Origin: Clostridiales bacterium
GTDB lineage: Bacteria; Bacillota; Clostridia; Oscillospirales; Oscillospiraceae
Assembly (NCBI GenBank): GCA_020861055.1
Contig: JAJBTD010000094.1
Coordinates: 1 to 10,013, forward strand
DNA length: 10,013 nt
Direction: 5' to 3'
The notes beneath the pieces were generated by a model. It was not told where the DNA came from. It saw only the letters and a program-made list of their open reading frames with translations, and searched no databases. The position numbers were made by a program, and so were the translations under genes. Below are positions 1-5,583 of this stretch, in pieces; position 1 is the first letter of the stretch, and each line of letters begins with the position of its first letter.

Positions 1-143
1 GCAACAGACGGAAAAAGACCGCAGGGAGAGGGATTGACGATTTTGCAGAAATCAAACATAAACTTTGAACGGTGATGAGAGCGGCGAATCGGGCGGTTTT
101 CTATAATAAATCGTGTAAGACAGAAGTAAACGGAGGGAAAAAC
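1..143. other. Upstream region of the response regulator gene; possible 3' end of a preceding gene
   Basis: No complete gene lies here. Two plus-strand frames are open from the left edge and stop early: one ends with TGA at 35-37 (tail reading QQTEKDRRERD), another with TGA at 64-66. Either could be the last residues of a gene cut by the window edge, but the sequence does not say which, if any. The 3' half is leader DNA for the regulator that starts at 144. Confidence 0.3.
34..107 (+). promoter_or_regulatory. Candidate promoter elements for the response regulator
   Basis: Two possibilities are visible. TTGACG (34-39) lies 17 bp before CATAAA (57-62), giving a reasonable -35 and a weak -10. 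Separately, a perfect TATAAT stands at 102-107, but no recognisable -35 sits 16-18 bp upstream of it, so it would need an activator. The TATAAT is 36 nt ahead of the GTG start. Which element is used cannot be decided by eye. Confidence 0.35.
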
Positions 144-845
144 GTGAAAGAGCGTATTTTCGTGGTGGAGGACGACGAGAGCATCCGCCGACTGCTGGAG
201 TTCGCCCTGACCAGTCAGGGGTATGAGGTTTCCGGCTTTCCCAACGCCCTGGAGGCGCTGGAAAACATGAAGGAGGAGCCTCCCGCCCTGGTGCTCATGG
301 ACATTATGATGGAGGGCCTCTCCGGGCTGGAGGCGGTGCGGCTCATGCGGGCGGCCCCCCGGCTACGGCAGGTGGCGGTCATCCTCCTCACCGCAAGGGG
401 CATGGAGGAGGACAAAATCAGCGGTCTGGACGCCGGGGCGGACGACTACATCACCAAGCCCTTCAGCGTTATGGAGCTGTGCGCCAGAGTGCGGGCCCTC
501 CTCCGCCGGGCGGGGGGCAACCGGGGCAGACGGCAGGGCGACCTGGTCTTCGACGGCATCGAGCTGTCCCCCAGCCGCCATGAGGTGTGCGTGGACGGCC
601 ATCCGGTGGAGCTGACCCTGAAGGAGTTCGCCCTGCTCCAGTACCTCATGGAGCGGCCCGACCAGAGCGTCAGCCGACAGGAGCTGCTGGACGGAGTCTG
701 GGGTACCGACGCCCTGGGGGAGAGCCGTACCCTGGACATCCACGTGGGCACCCTCCGGCAAAAGCTGGGAGACGACGCCGGGAACAGCCGGTTCATCAAG
801 ACGGTCCGGGGCGTGGGCTACCGCTTTATTGCGGCGGAGGCCTGA
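144..845 (+). CDS. OmpR/PhoB-family two-component response regulator
   Basis: This is a 233-residue DNA-binding response regulator with the usual OmpR/PhoB length and order. The receiver domain spans about residues 3-120: acidic pocket E9-D10-D11, phospho-acceptor D53 (LVLMD), switch T83 (LLTA) and K105 in TKPF. The winged helix spans about 133-230, with recognition-helix region DIHVGTLRQKLG and wing IKTVRGVGYRF. The receiver motif is DIMMEG rather than the commoner DxMLPG. I chose the GTG at 144 because GGAGGG (132-137) lies 6 nt upstream and translation from there begins exactly at the conserved KERIFVVEDD; the upstream ATG at 72 would add 24 unrelated residues. No histidine kinase follows: the next gene is convergent and 36 nt away, so the partner kinase is left of the window or elsewhere. 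The wing and helix resemble Firmicute PhoB/PhoP-type regulators, but the exact regulon is unknown. Confidence 0.95.
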   Translation: MKERIFVVEDDESIRRLLEFALTSQGYEVSGFPNALEALENMKEEPPALVLMDIMMEGLSGLEAVRLMRAAPRLRQVAVILLTARGMEEDKISGLDAGADDYITKPFSVMELCARVRALLRRAGGNRGRRQGDLVFDGIELSPSRHEVCVDGHPVELTLKEFALLQYLMERPDQSVSRQELLDGVWGTDALGESRTLDIHVGTLRQKLGDDAGNSRFIKTVRGVGYRFIAAEA

Positions 846-881
846 GATATCACGGTACAAATGTGCCTGTGGGAGCTGCCT

Positions 882-1223
882 CTATCCTTTTTCTATCCGG
901 TTTTCATTGCCCCAGTTACACAATTGGTCCAATACGCTGACTAAGGAATGTCCCCTCTGTGTGAGGGAGTACTCCACCTTGGGAGGGATTTGCGGATACT
1001 CGTGCCGCTGAATCAATCCATCCGCTTCCAGCTCCTTGAGATTCATGCTCAAGGTTTTATCCGCTACGTTTTTCAGGTAACGCCGCATTTGATTGAACCG
1101 CACCGGCTCATATTCCATCAGGCAGTAGAGAATAACGGGCTTGTACTTCCCGGAAATGAGGGACAGGGTGTAGCTGTAGCCGGTATCCTCAAAATTCGCT
1201 GTTTCTATGTTCTTCATTCCCAT
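882..1223 (-). CDS. HxlR-family winged-helix transcriptional regulator
   Basis: This is a 113-residue single-domain regulator of the HxlR family, whose members often sense electrophiles, redox stress or aromatic compounds. Family hallmarks are all present: LISGKYKPVILYCLMEYEPVRF at the N-terminal side (helix 1 and 2, normally 'GKWxxxIL..L..gp.RF'), then LKELEADGLIQRHEYPQIPPKVEYSLTQRG, the classic HTH-wing ending with a proline-linked strand. The ATG at 1223 is chosen because GGAGG (minus strand, 1233-1229) lies 5 nt before it; an in-frame TTG at 1250 lies inside the operator and is unlikely. The family's sensing cysteine near the N-terminus is not obvious; the cysteines visible are in ILYCLME and LCNWGN. 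It is divergent from the flavin-reductase gene, with a palindrome between them, so it most likely controls that gene and itself. Confidence 0.93.
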   Translation of the reverse strand: MGMKNIETANFEDTGYSYTLSLISGKYKPVILYCLMEYEPVRFNQMRRYLKNVADKTLSMNLKELEADGLIQRHEYPQIPPKVEYSLTQRGHSLVSVLDQLCNWGNENRIEKG

Positions 1224-1237
1224 GCTTACCTCCGTGT

Positions 1238-1264
1238 AAGTACCTAACAAAAATGTGGGTACTT
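1238..1264. promoter_or_regulatory. Palindromic operator between HxlR and flavin reductase genes
   Basis: A perfect 7-bp inverted repeat, AAGTACC (1238-1244) and GGTACTT (1258-1264), is separated by 13 bp. It lies between the divergent hxlR-type and flavin-reductase genes, and its right arm overlaps the TTGCCT -35 of the latter. GTAC-core inverted repeats in such positions are typical HxlR-family binding sites. Repression of the plus-strand gene by occlusion is the simplest reading. Confidence 0.75.
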
Positions 1265-1291
1265 GCCTTTAAGCTGACACTATGATAGCAT
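1263..1291 (+). promoter_or_regulatory. Promoter of the flavin-reductase gene
   Basis: TTGCCT (1263-1268) is followed after 17 bp by TAGCAT (1286-1291). A better-looking hexamer, TATGAT, at 1281-1286 is only 12 bp from that -35, so it could function only with a different upstream element. The first base pairs lie within the HxlR palindrome. Confidence 0.5.
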
Positions 1292-1332
1292 ATGTACAGC
1301 CGAAAGGCAATCAAAACAGGAGGTCTGTTTCC

Positions 1333-1896
1333 ATGAGAAAGGATATCAAAGCCACCGAATCAATTTTCCCGATGCCTGTGCTGATGGTTGCAACCTATAA
1401 CGAGGACGGGAGCGTCAACGTCATGAATGCCGCATGGGGAACTATGCTGTCCCGGAACCAGGTGATCCTCAACCTGACCGAGACACACAAAACGGTGAAA
1501 AATATCAAGGCGAGAAAGGCGTTTACCGTCAGTATTGCGGACGCTGCACACATGGTAGAGGCGGATTATTTCGGCGTGGTATCAGGCAACAATACACCGG
1601 ACAAATTTGAAAAGAGCGGGTTGACCGCCCAGAAATCCGACCATGTAGACGCCCCCATTATCACCGAATTTCCTCTCTGCATGGAATGTGAATTTATCAC
1701 CTATCAGGACGGCGAATATGGCTGCGGAGTCATTGGCAAGGTCGTGAACACAACGGCAGACGAATCCGTCCTGGATGGCGACAAGGTGGATATTTCAAAG
1801 GTCTCCGCCATCGCTTTTGACCCGTACACTCACGGATATTACCGGGTAACAGAGCGTGTCGGCAACGCCTTTCAGGATGGTTTGCGGCTGAAATAA
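1333..1896 (+). CDS. Flavin reductase family protein (FMN-binding split barrel)
   Basis: The 187-residue protein matches the small Flavin_Reduct/FMN-binding split-barrel family that uses FMN to carry electrons from NAD(P)H or as a flavoredoxin-like carrier. Recognisable pieces are the N-terminal FPMPVLMVATYNEDG strand pair, NVMNAAWGTML, the THKTVKNI segment, the FGVVSGNNTPDKFEKSGL loop and ECEFI, followed by GVIGKVV and the C-terminal DPYTHGYYRV strand. The ATG at 1333 is supported by AGGAGG (1318-1323), 9 nt upstream; an upstream in-frame ATG at 1282 has no binding site and falls in the promoter. It pairs with the divergent HxlR regulator, a frequent arrangement in Clostridia in which the regulator induces the reductase under redox or electrophile stress. 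Codon use is less GC-biased than in genes to its right. The physiological substrate is unknown. Confidence 0.9.
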   Translation: MRKDIKATESIFPMPVLMVATYNEDGSVNVMNAAWGTMLSRNQVILNLTETHKTVKNIKARKAFTVSIADAAHMVEADYFGVVSGNNTPDKFEKSGLTAQKSDHVDAPIITEFPLCMECEFITYQDGEYGCGVIGKVVNTTADESVLDGDKVDISKVSAIAFDPYTHGYYRVTERVGNAFQDGLRLK

Positions 1897-1969
1897 CTGC
1901 GATGTTCCATGAGTCGGCGTCCTGGTTATGCTGCATATACGGGGTGTTTGTCATCTGAGATAAATAATA

Positions 1970-2007
1970 GGGAGCGTTGCAGAATGAAAACTGCAACGCT
2001 CCCTTTT
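1970..2007. terminator. Rho-independent terminator, probably bidirectional
   Basis: A perfect 13-bp stem (GGGAGCGTTGCAG 1970-1982 with CTGCAACGCTCCC 1991-2003) closes an 8-nt A-rich loop and is followed by TTTT (2004-2007). On the minus strand the same stem is followed by the T-rich CTATTATTTAT. It lies between the convergent flavin-reductase gene (ends 1896) and the ABC permease gene (ends 2029), so it can serve both. Confidence 0.88.
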
Positions 2008-2028
2008 GCCAATTCATGTAGGGATACC

Positions 2029-2667
2029 CTAGAACTCCCGTCTCTCGTAAAACCGGAGGGAGAGGGGATAGGACAGCCCCAGCAGCCCCAGGGAGACGGC
2101 GAGACCGGCGGCGGAGATGACCCGGCTCCCGTCAAACAGCCAGTCGAGCTCCACATCCAGGAACAGGTCGTCGGAGGACAGCAGGAATCCGGTTCCGACA
2201 AGGCAGCCAAGCATGAACAAAACGGTGATGGCGATCAAAATGCCCTTTGCCCGCTGGGGTCCCAGTCGGAAATTCAGGGGCAGCAGGATGGCCAGGAATA
2301 CGCAGCCGGGGCAGAAGGACAGAAACGCAAAGAACCAATAGTCTTCCCCGGACAGGAAAGAGAGGGGGAGGAACAACAGGGCGGCAATCCCAAGGAGGAT
2401 GAGGACGGTGAGATACCGCTCCTGCACCACCAGCTTCCGGCTGTCGGGGAGCAGCAGAGACAGCTGCTCGCATCGCTCCAGCTCGTAGTGCTGCATCAGG
2501 GTGTTGGGGATGAGCGCAAGCAACAGGAAGGCGAGGATACCGAACACGGACGGCCCTTCCCAGTCGGAAGCGATGATGGCGAGGACAATGTAGGTCAGGA
2601 TGAGGAACAGATAGGTCTTCATCTTTTTCAGCATGGTGTATCCGTCCAGCAGCAGCAGGTATTTCAT
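2029..2667 (-). CDS. ABC-2-type transporter permease (GntR-linked operon)
   Basis: A 212-residue integral membrane protein with about six hydrophobic segments (roughly residues 18-33, 40-58, 88-106, 110-130, 141-163 and 184-203). Between segments 2 and 3 is a soluble stretch, LSLLLPDSRKLVVQERY. This 'LP.SRK..V..RY' motif is typical of the ABC2_membrane_5 permeases encoded with YtrA-like GntR regulators. It would form the membrane half of an exporter with the upstream ATPase; the substrate cannot be read from sequence (relatives act in peptide antibiotic or cell-envelope stress). The start at 2667 has GGAGGG 6 nt upstream, and its ATG overlaps the ATPase stop codon (ATGA), so the two are translationally coupled. 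A longer in-frame reading back to 2730 lies within the ATPase gene and is rejected. Confidence 0.88.
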   Translation of the reverse strand: MKYLLLLDGYTMLKKMKTYLFLILTYIVLAIIASDWEGPSVFGILAFLLLALIPNTLMQHYELERCEQLSLLLPDSRKLVVQERYLTVLILLGIAALLFLPLSFLSGEDYWFFAFLSFCPGCVFLAILLPLNFRLGPQRAKGILIAITVLFMLGCLVGTGFLLSSDDLFLDVELDWLFDGSRVISAAGLAVSLGLLGLSYPLSLRFYERREF

Positions 2668-3506
2668 CGGGAACCCTCCTTCATCAGCAGTACGAGCAAT
2701 TCTTCCAACCCCACCGGTTCTACCGTCCACCCGGCGGGGACCTTGTCCCGCTCTACCAGGGCCTGGGCGGTGAACTGGCGCGTCTCTCTGGCGAGGACGG
2801 CGGAGGGGTCCAGGGCGTCGAGCTGTTCCGGCTCGCAGTGGACCAACCCCACCCGCTCCAGCAACCGGTCCTTCTCCTCCAGAAGCACCAGCCGTCCCCG
2901 GTGGAGCAGGGCGACATAGTCGCAGATCTTCTCCAGGTCGCTGACGATATGGGAGGAGAAGATCACCGCCCGCCCCTCGTCGCAGAAGTCATAGAGCATA
3001 TCCAGGATCTCCTGACGAACGGCGGGGTCCAGGCCACTGGTGGCCTCGTCCAGAACCAGCAGCCGGGCGTTGTGGGACAGGGCGGCGGCCAGGCCCAGCT
3101 GCATCTTCATTCCACGGGAGAAATCGCCGTAGTTCCGGTCCCAGGGCAGGCCCAGCCGGTCCACCTGGCTCTCCCACCCCGCCTCGTCCCAGTGGGCGTA
3201 GGCGGCGGACATGAGCCTGCCGATCTCTCTGGCGTTCAAATAGGAGGGAAAGGCCGGCTCGTCCAGCACCCAGCCGATCTCCTCCTTGAGCTGGGGGTAG
3301 GCGGCGGGGACGGATTGCCCCAGGACGGTCACAGTCCCGGCGTCGGGGCGCACCAGGTCCATCAGGAGCTTGAGGGTGGTGCTCTTCCCCGCCCCATTCT
3401 CCCCCACCAGGCCCAGGATGGAGCCGGCGGGGAGGGTCAGGTCGAGGGGCCCCAGCTGAAAGCCGGGGTAGGTCTTGGTCAGGCCGGAGATTGTAATGGC
3501 ATTCAT
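2664..3506 (-). CDS. ABC transporter ATP-binding protein (YtrB/BcrA-like)
   Basis: A 280-residue ATPase subunit. Walker A is GENGAGKST (35-43), Walker B LLVLDE (149-154) with D-loop SGLD (157-160), and the H-loop is H186 in FSSH. The signature motif is degenerate: FSRGMKMQ (129-136) in place of LSGGQ. The Q-loop reads IGWVLDEPAF, lacking the usual glutamine; 'IGYVFDE'-like versions are common in this GntR-associated subfamily, so this is probably a lineage feature and not a defect. A roughly 90-residue C-terminal extension after the ATPase core is normal for BcrA-type proteins. The ATG at 3506 has GGAGG (minus strand, 3519-3515) 8 nt upstream, and this site is embedded in the last codons of the GntR gene, leaving 3 nt between stop and start. 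Second gene of the operon; its permease partner overlaps its 3' end. Confidence 0.95.
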   Translation of the reverse strand: MNAITISGLTKTYPGFQLGPLDLTLPAGSILGLVGENGAGKSTTLKLLMDLVRPDAGTVTVLGQSVPAAYPQLKEEIGWVLDEPAFPSYLNAREIGRLMSAAYAHWDEAGWESQVDRLGLPWDRNYGDFSRGMKMQLGLAAALSHNARLLVLDEATSGLDPAVRQEILDMLYDFCDEGRAVIFSSHIVSDLEKICDYVALLHRGRLVLLEEKDRLLERVGLVHCEPEQLDALDPSAVLARETRQFTAQALVERDKVPAGWTVEPVGLEELLVLLMKEGSR

Positions 3507-3509
3507 GGC

Positions 3510-3884
3510 TCATTCCTCCAATGTCAGTATGGTGAACATTTCTACCAGCTCGGCATTGGTCAGGCCGCAGCCGGAGGCGAGACGGGAGATCTCCTCCATC
3601 AGCCCCTCGATTTTTCGCAGGGTCTCCTCCCGGTAGAGCTGGGGGTCCCGCTGGGCCACGAAGGAGCCTTTGCCCGGCACGGTGTACACATACCCCTCCT
3701 GCTCCAGCTCGTCATAGGCCCGCTTGGTGGTGATGACGCTGATGCGCAGGTCCTTTGCCAGTCCCCGGATGGAGGGCAGCGCCTCTCCGGGAGCCAGACC
3801 GCCGGACTGGATGAGCTGTTTGATTTGGACGCAGATCTGCTCATAGATGGGCTGTCCGCTGTTGTTGGAGATCATCAGGTTCAT
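3510..3884 (-). CDS. GntR-family transcriptional regulator, YtrA subfamily
   Basis: A 124-residue regulator with an N-terminal GntR winged helix (about residues 10-78: QPIYEQI, LAPGEALPSIRGLAKDLRIS, TTKRAYDELEQEGY and PGKGSFV are diagnostic) and a short helical tail of about 45 residues. The short tail without an effector domain defines the YtrA subgroup, whose genes lead ABC-exporter operons and repress them. The ATG at 3884 is selected because AGGAG lies about 9 nt upstream and the protein then begins with the usual short leader before QPIYEQ; the longer in-frame reading to 3977 runs through the promoter. The stop codon overlaps the region holding the ATPase binding site, consistent with a single transcript 3884->2029. 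Autorepression through the repeats in its promoter is inferred. Confidence 0.94.
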   Translation of the reverse strand: MNLMISNNSGQPIYEQICVQIKQLIQSGGLAPGEALPSIRGLAKDLRISVITTKRAYDELEQEGYVYTVPGKGSFVAQRDPQLYREETLRKIEGLMEEISRLASGCGLTNAELVEMFTILTLEE

Positions 3885-3910
3885 GGGGGTCACTCCTGTT
3901 CTTTGCTGTT

Positions 3911-3928
3911 CATATACAGCATATACAG
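3911..3928 (-). promoter_or_regulatory. Tandem 9-bp repeat, likely GntR operator
   Basis: Read on the minus strand, CTGTATATG occurs twice in direct succession (3928-3920 and 3919-3911). The pair covers the -10 region of the GntR-ABC operon promoter, where a YtrA-type repressor would be expected to bind. The core also reads as the near-palindrome TATA-N5-TATA. No other copy was noticed in the window. Confidence 0.6.
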
Positions 3929-3946
3929 TTGAGGCAGGGTTGTCAA
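3918..3946 (-). promoter_or_regulatory. Promoter of the GntR-ABC operon
   Basis: On the minus strand a perfect TTGACA (3946-3941) is followed by 17 bp and TATGCT (3923-3918); at 15 bp TATATG (3925-3920) is the alternative -10. The promoter lies about 34 nt ahead of the GntR start and is overlapped by the tandem repeat, which fits repression. Confidence 0.72.
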
Positions 3947-3984
3947 GGGGATTTTGCAAAAAAATTGAGGGAGCCAAGGAGAGA

Positions 3985-4013
3985 TTGCCCCGTCCTCCAA
4001 ATCGTGGTATAAT
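3985..4013 (+). promoter_or_regulatory. Promoter of birA
   Basis: TTGCCC (3985-3990), 17-bp spacer, TATAAT (4008-4013), with TG one base before the -10 (extended -10). It faces away from the GntR operon promoter, the two being about 40 bp apart, and sits about 45 nt ahead of the birA start. No BirA-type biotin operator palindrome was recognised around it. Confidence 0.8.
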
Positions 4014-4057
4014 GCCCCCATCAAGGACCGCCCCAGGGGCGGGAAAGGACGGGCGGC

Positions 4058-5050
4058 ATGAGCAAGCAGAAGATTTTAGCTCTGCTCCGGGAGAGCGAGG
4101 GCTACCTCTCCGGGGAGGAGATGAGCCGGCGGCTGGGCATCAGCCGGGCGGCGGTGTGGAAGGCCATCGACGGCCTGCGCCGGGAGGGGTATACCATCGA
4201 CTCCGCCACCAACCGGGGCTATCGCCTGTCCGCCGCTCCCGACCTGCTCACCGAGGGGGAGATACAGCCCTTCCTCCATACGGAGCGCATCGCCCGACAC
4301 CTGGAGGTGTTTCAGAGCATCGACTCCACCAACAATTACCTGAAGCGGGAGGCGCAGAACGGTCTCCCGGACGGTTCGGCGGTCATAGCGGACGAGCAGA
4401 CCGGGGGCCGGGGCCGCCGGGGGCGGAGCTTTTCCTCCCCCTCCGGGAAGGGCATCTATTTCTCCGTCCTGCTCCGGCCGGACGTGGCCCCGGCAGAGGC
4501 GGTGGACCTGACCGCCTATGTGGCGGTGGCGGTGTGCGACGGCATTCAGGAGGCTACCGGACTGCGCCCCCAGATCAAGTGGACGAACGACATTATCATG
4601 AACGACCACAAGGTCTGCGGCATCCTCACGGAGATGTCCATCGAGGGGGAGAGCAGCGCGCTCCAGTACGTCATCCCCGGTATCGGGGTCAACGTGAACC
4701 AACAGGCGGAGGACTGGCCGGAGGAGCTTACCGCCATCGCTGGCTCCATCGCCCAGGCGGTGGGGCATCCCGTCCAGCGGGGACGGCTGGCGGCCTGTCT
4801 GCTCAACGCCCTGGACCGCACTTACCTGGACTGGCTGGCGGGGCGGCGGCAGCCCTATCTGGAGCGCTACCGCCAGGACTGCATCACCTTGGGCCGGGAG
4901 GTCCGGCTCGTTCGCCCGGACGGGGAGACCGTCGCCCAGGCGGTGGGTATCGACGACCGGTTCGGTCTGGTCATCCGTCACCCGGACGGCCGGGAGGAGA
5001 CGGTCACCTCAGGCGAGGTGTCCGTCCGGGGACTGTACGGGTATGTGTGA
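4058..5050 (+). CDS. birA: Bifunctional biotin--[acetyl-CoA carboxylase] ligase / biotin repressor
   Basis: A 330-residue class II biotin protein ligase that activates biotin to biotinyl-5'-AMP and attaches it to a lysine of biotin-dependent carboxylases or decarboxylases. Residues 1-58 form a winged helix (SGEEMSRRLGISRAAVWKAIDGLRREGY, then TNRGYRL), so it can also act as a biotin-responsive repressor. The catalytic domain has STNNYL (90-95), the adenylate loop GRGRRGR (117-123), KWTNDI (174-179), KVCGILTE (185-192) and GIGVN (208-212). A small SH3-like C-terminal domain follows from about residue 275. The ATG at 4058 has AAAGGA (4044-4049) 8 nt upstream. It appears monocistronic, with its own promoter and a separate promoter for secG downstream; I see no biotin synthesis or carboxylase gene nearby. 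Confidence 0.97.
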   Translation: MSKQKILALLRESEGYLSGEEMSRRLGISRAAVWKAIDGLRREGYTIDSATNRGYRLSAAPDLLTEGEIQPFLHTERIARHLEVFQSIDSTNNYLKREAQNGLPDGSAVIADEQTGGRGRRGRSFSSPSGKGIYFSVLLRPDVAPAEAVDLTAYVAVAVCDGIQEATGLRPQIKWTNDIIMNDHKVCGILTEMSIEGESSALQYVIPGIGVNVNQQAEDWPEELTAIAGSIAQAVGHPVQRGRLAACLLNALDRTYLDWLAGRRQPYLERYRQDCITLGREVRLVRPDGETVAQAVGIDDRFGLVIRHPDGREETVTSGEVSVRGLYGYV

Positions 5051-5105
5051 GGACGTTTTTGGGCTGTGGCGGGTGAAAAAATCCCACTGAGCACAGGAAA
5101 AGTGC

Positions 5106-5134
5106 TTGCATTTCCCATTCGCCTGTGTTAGAAT
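5106..5134 (+). promoter_or_regulatory. Promoter of secG
   Basis: TTGCAT (5106-5111), a 17-bp spacer and TAGAAT (5129-5134) form a good sigma-A-type promoter in the 151-bp gap between birA and secG. It implies a 5' leader of about 60 nt. I see no convincing terminator for birA in the same gap. Confidence 0.75.
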
Positions 5135-5201
5135 CAATAACATCGCAGAATATGCCGTCTCCACTGGATGTGAGGACGTTTGACGAAAGGATGAAAAGAA
5201 A

Positions 5202-5438
5202 ATGGAAACCGCTCAGCTCGTTCTCTCTATCATTGTGGTGATCGCGGCCGTCATTATTATCGCCGTGGTGCTGCTCCAGTCCGGCAAGAATTCCGGTCTG
5301 GCCGGCTCCCTGGGTGGCAGCTTTGACACCTATATGGGCAAGAACAAGGCCAGCTCCGCCGACGCCCGTCTGGCCCGCCTGACCAAGTGGGTCGGCCTCG
5401 TCTTTATGGTGGCCGTGCTGGTGCTCAACCTGGTGTGA
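5202..5438 (+). CDS. secG: Preprotein translocase subunit SecG
   Basis: The 78-residue protein has the full SecG layout: a first membrane helix (about residues 4-26), the conserved cytoplasmic link LLQSGKNSGLAGSLGGS with glycine-rich GLAGSLGG, and a second helix (about 62-77, WVGLVFMVAVLVLNLV). SecG binds SecYE and assists SecA-driven protein export. The ATG at 5202 has GAAAGGA (5185-5191) 10 nt upstream. Its own promoter and strong terminator make it a single-gene unit. In many Firmicutes secG is followed by rnr and smpB; that linkage is absent here. Confidence 0.97.
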   Translation: METAQLVLSIIVVIAAVIIIAVVLLQSGKNSGLAGSLGGSFDTYMGKNKASSADARLARLTKWVGLVFMVAVLVLNLV

Positions 5439-5458
5439 GTGCAGAGAACCAAACCGAC

Positions 5459-5488
5459 AAAAAGCCCCGCCGTGCGCGGGGCTTTTTT
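5459..5488 (+). terminator. Rho-independent terminator of secG
   Basis: A perfect 12-bp stem, AAAAAGCCCCGC (5459-5470) with GCGGGGCTTTTT (5476-5487), closes a 5-nt loop and ends in a run of six T (5483-5488). It lies 21 nt after the secG stop. Confidence 0.95.
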
Positions 5489-5512
5489 GCTGCCATTCTG
5501 TGCCGGAGACGG

Positions 5513-5529
5513 CTGTTTTTTGAAAACAG
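5513..5529. promoter_or_regulatory. Inverted repeat upstream of the lactate dehydrogenase gene
   Basis: CTGTTTT (5513-5519) and AAAACAG (5523-5529) form a perfect 7-bp inverted repeat around TTG, 54 bp before the D-lactate dehydrogenase start. It has no T-tail beyond the stem, so it is more likely a protein-binding site than a terminator. It does not match the Rex redox-repressor consensus (TTGTGA-N4-TCACAA). No clear promoter was found for the downstream gene; TTGAAA (5520-5525) overlaps this repeat but lacks a well-placed -10. Confidence 0.4.
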
Positions 5530-5583
5530 GTATCAACCGTGGCCCTGACGGGGCAGAATAGGACAGGAAAGGGGCGCGGCTCG

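Noticed and set aside
846..881. Terminator between the convergent response regulator and HxlR genes
   Set aside because: No stem with a T-tract could be found in the 36-nt gap; transcripts may overlap instead.
1909..3932. Two long plus-strand open frames (about 336 and 364 codons) opposite the GntR-ABC operon
   Set aside because: They are antisense shadows: the minus strand encodes complete, motif-bearing GntR, ATPase and permease genes with proper binding sites, and the plus frames give low-complexity Gln/Gly-rich translations.
3847..5076. A 409-codon plus-strand frame overlapping birA in another phase
   Set aside because: Arg/Gly/Pro-rich translation typical of a frame shadow; birA in the other frame has full motifs and a ribosome binding site.
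5051..5100. Possible terminator after birA (CTGTG...CACAG with GGG/CCC inside)
   Set aside because: The pairing is short and interrupted, and no T-tract follows.
5046..5181. 13-bp direct repeat TGTGAGGACGTTT at 5046-5058 and 5169-5181 around the secG promoter
   Set aside because: No element, duplication or regulatory logic lies between the copies beyond the secG promoter, and a single 13-mer pair in 10 kb is close to chance expectation.
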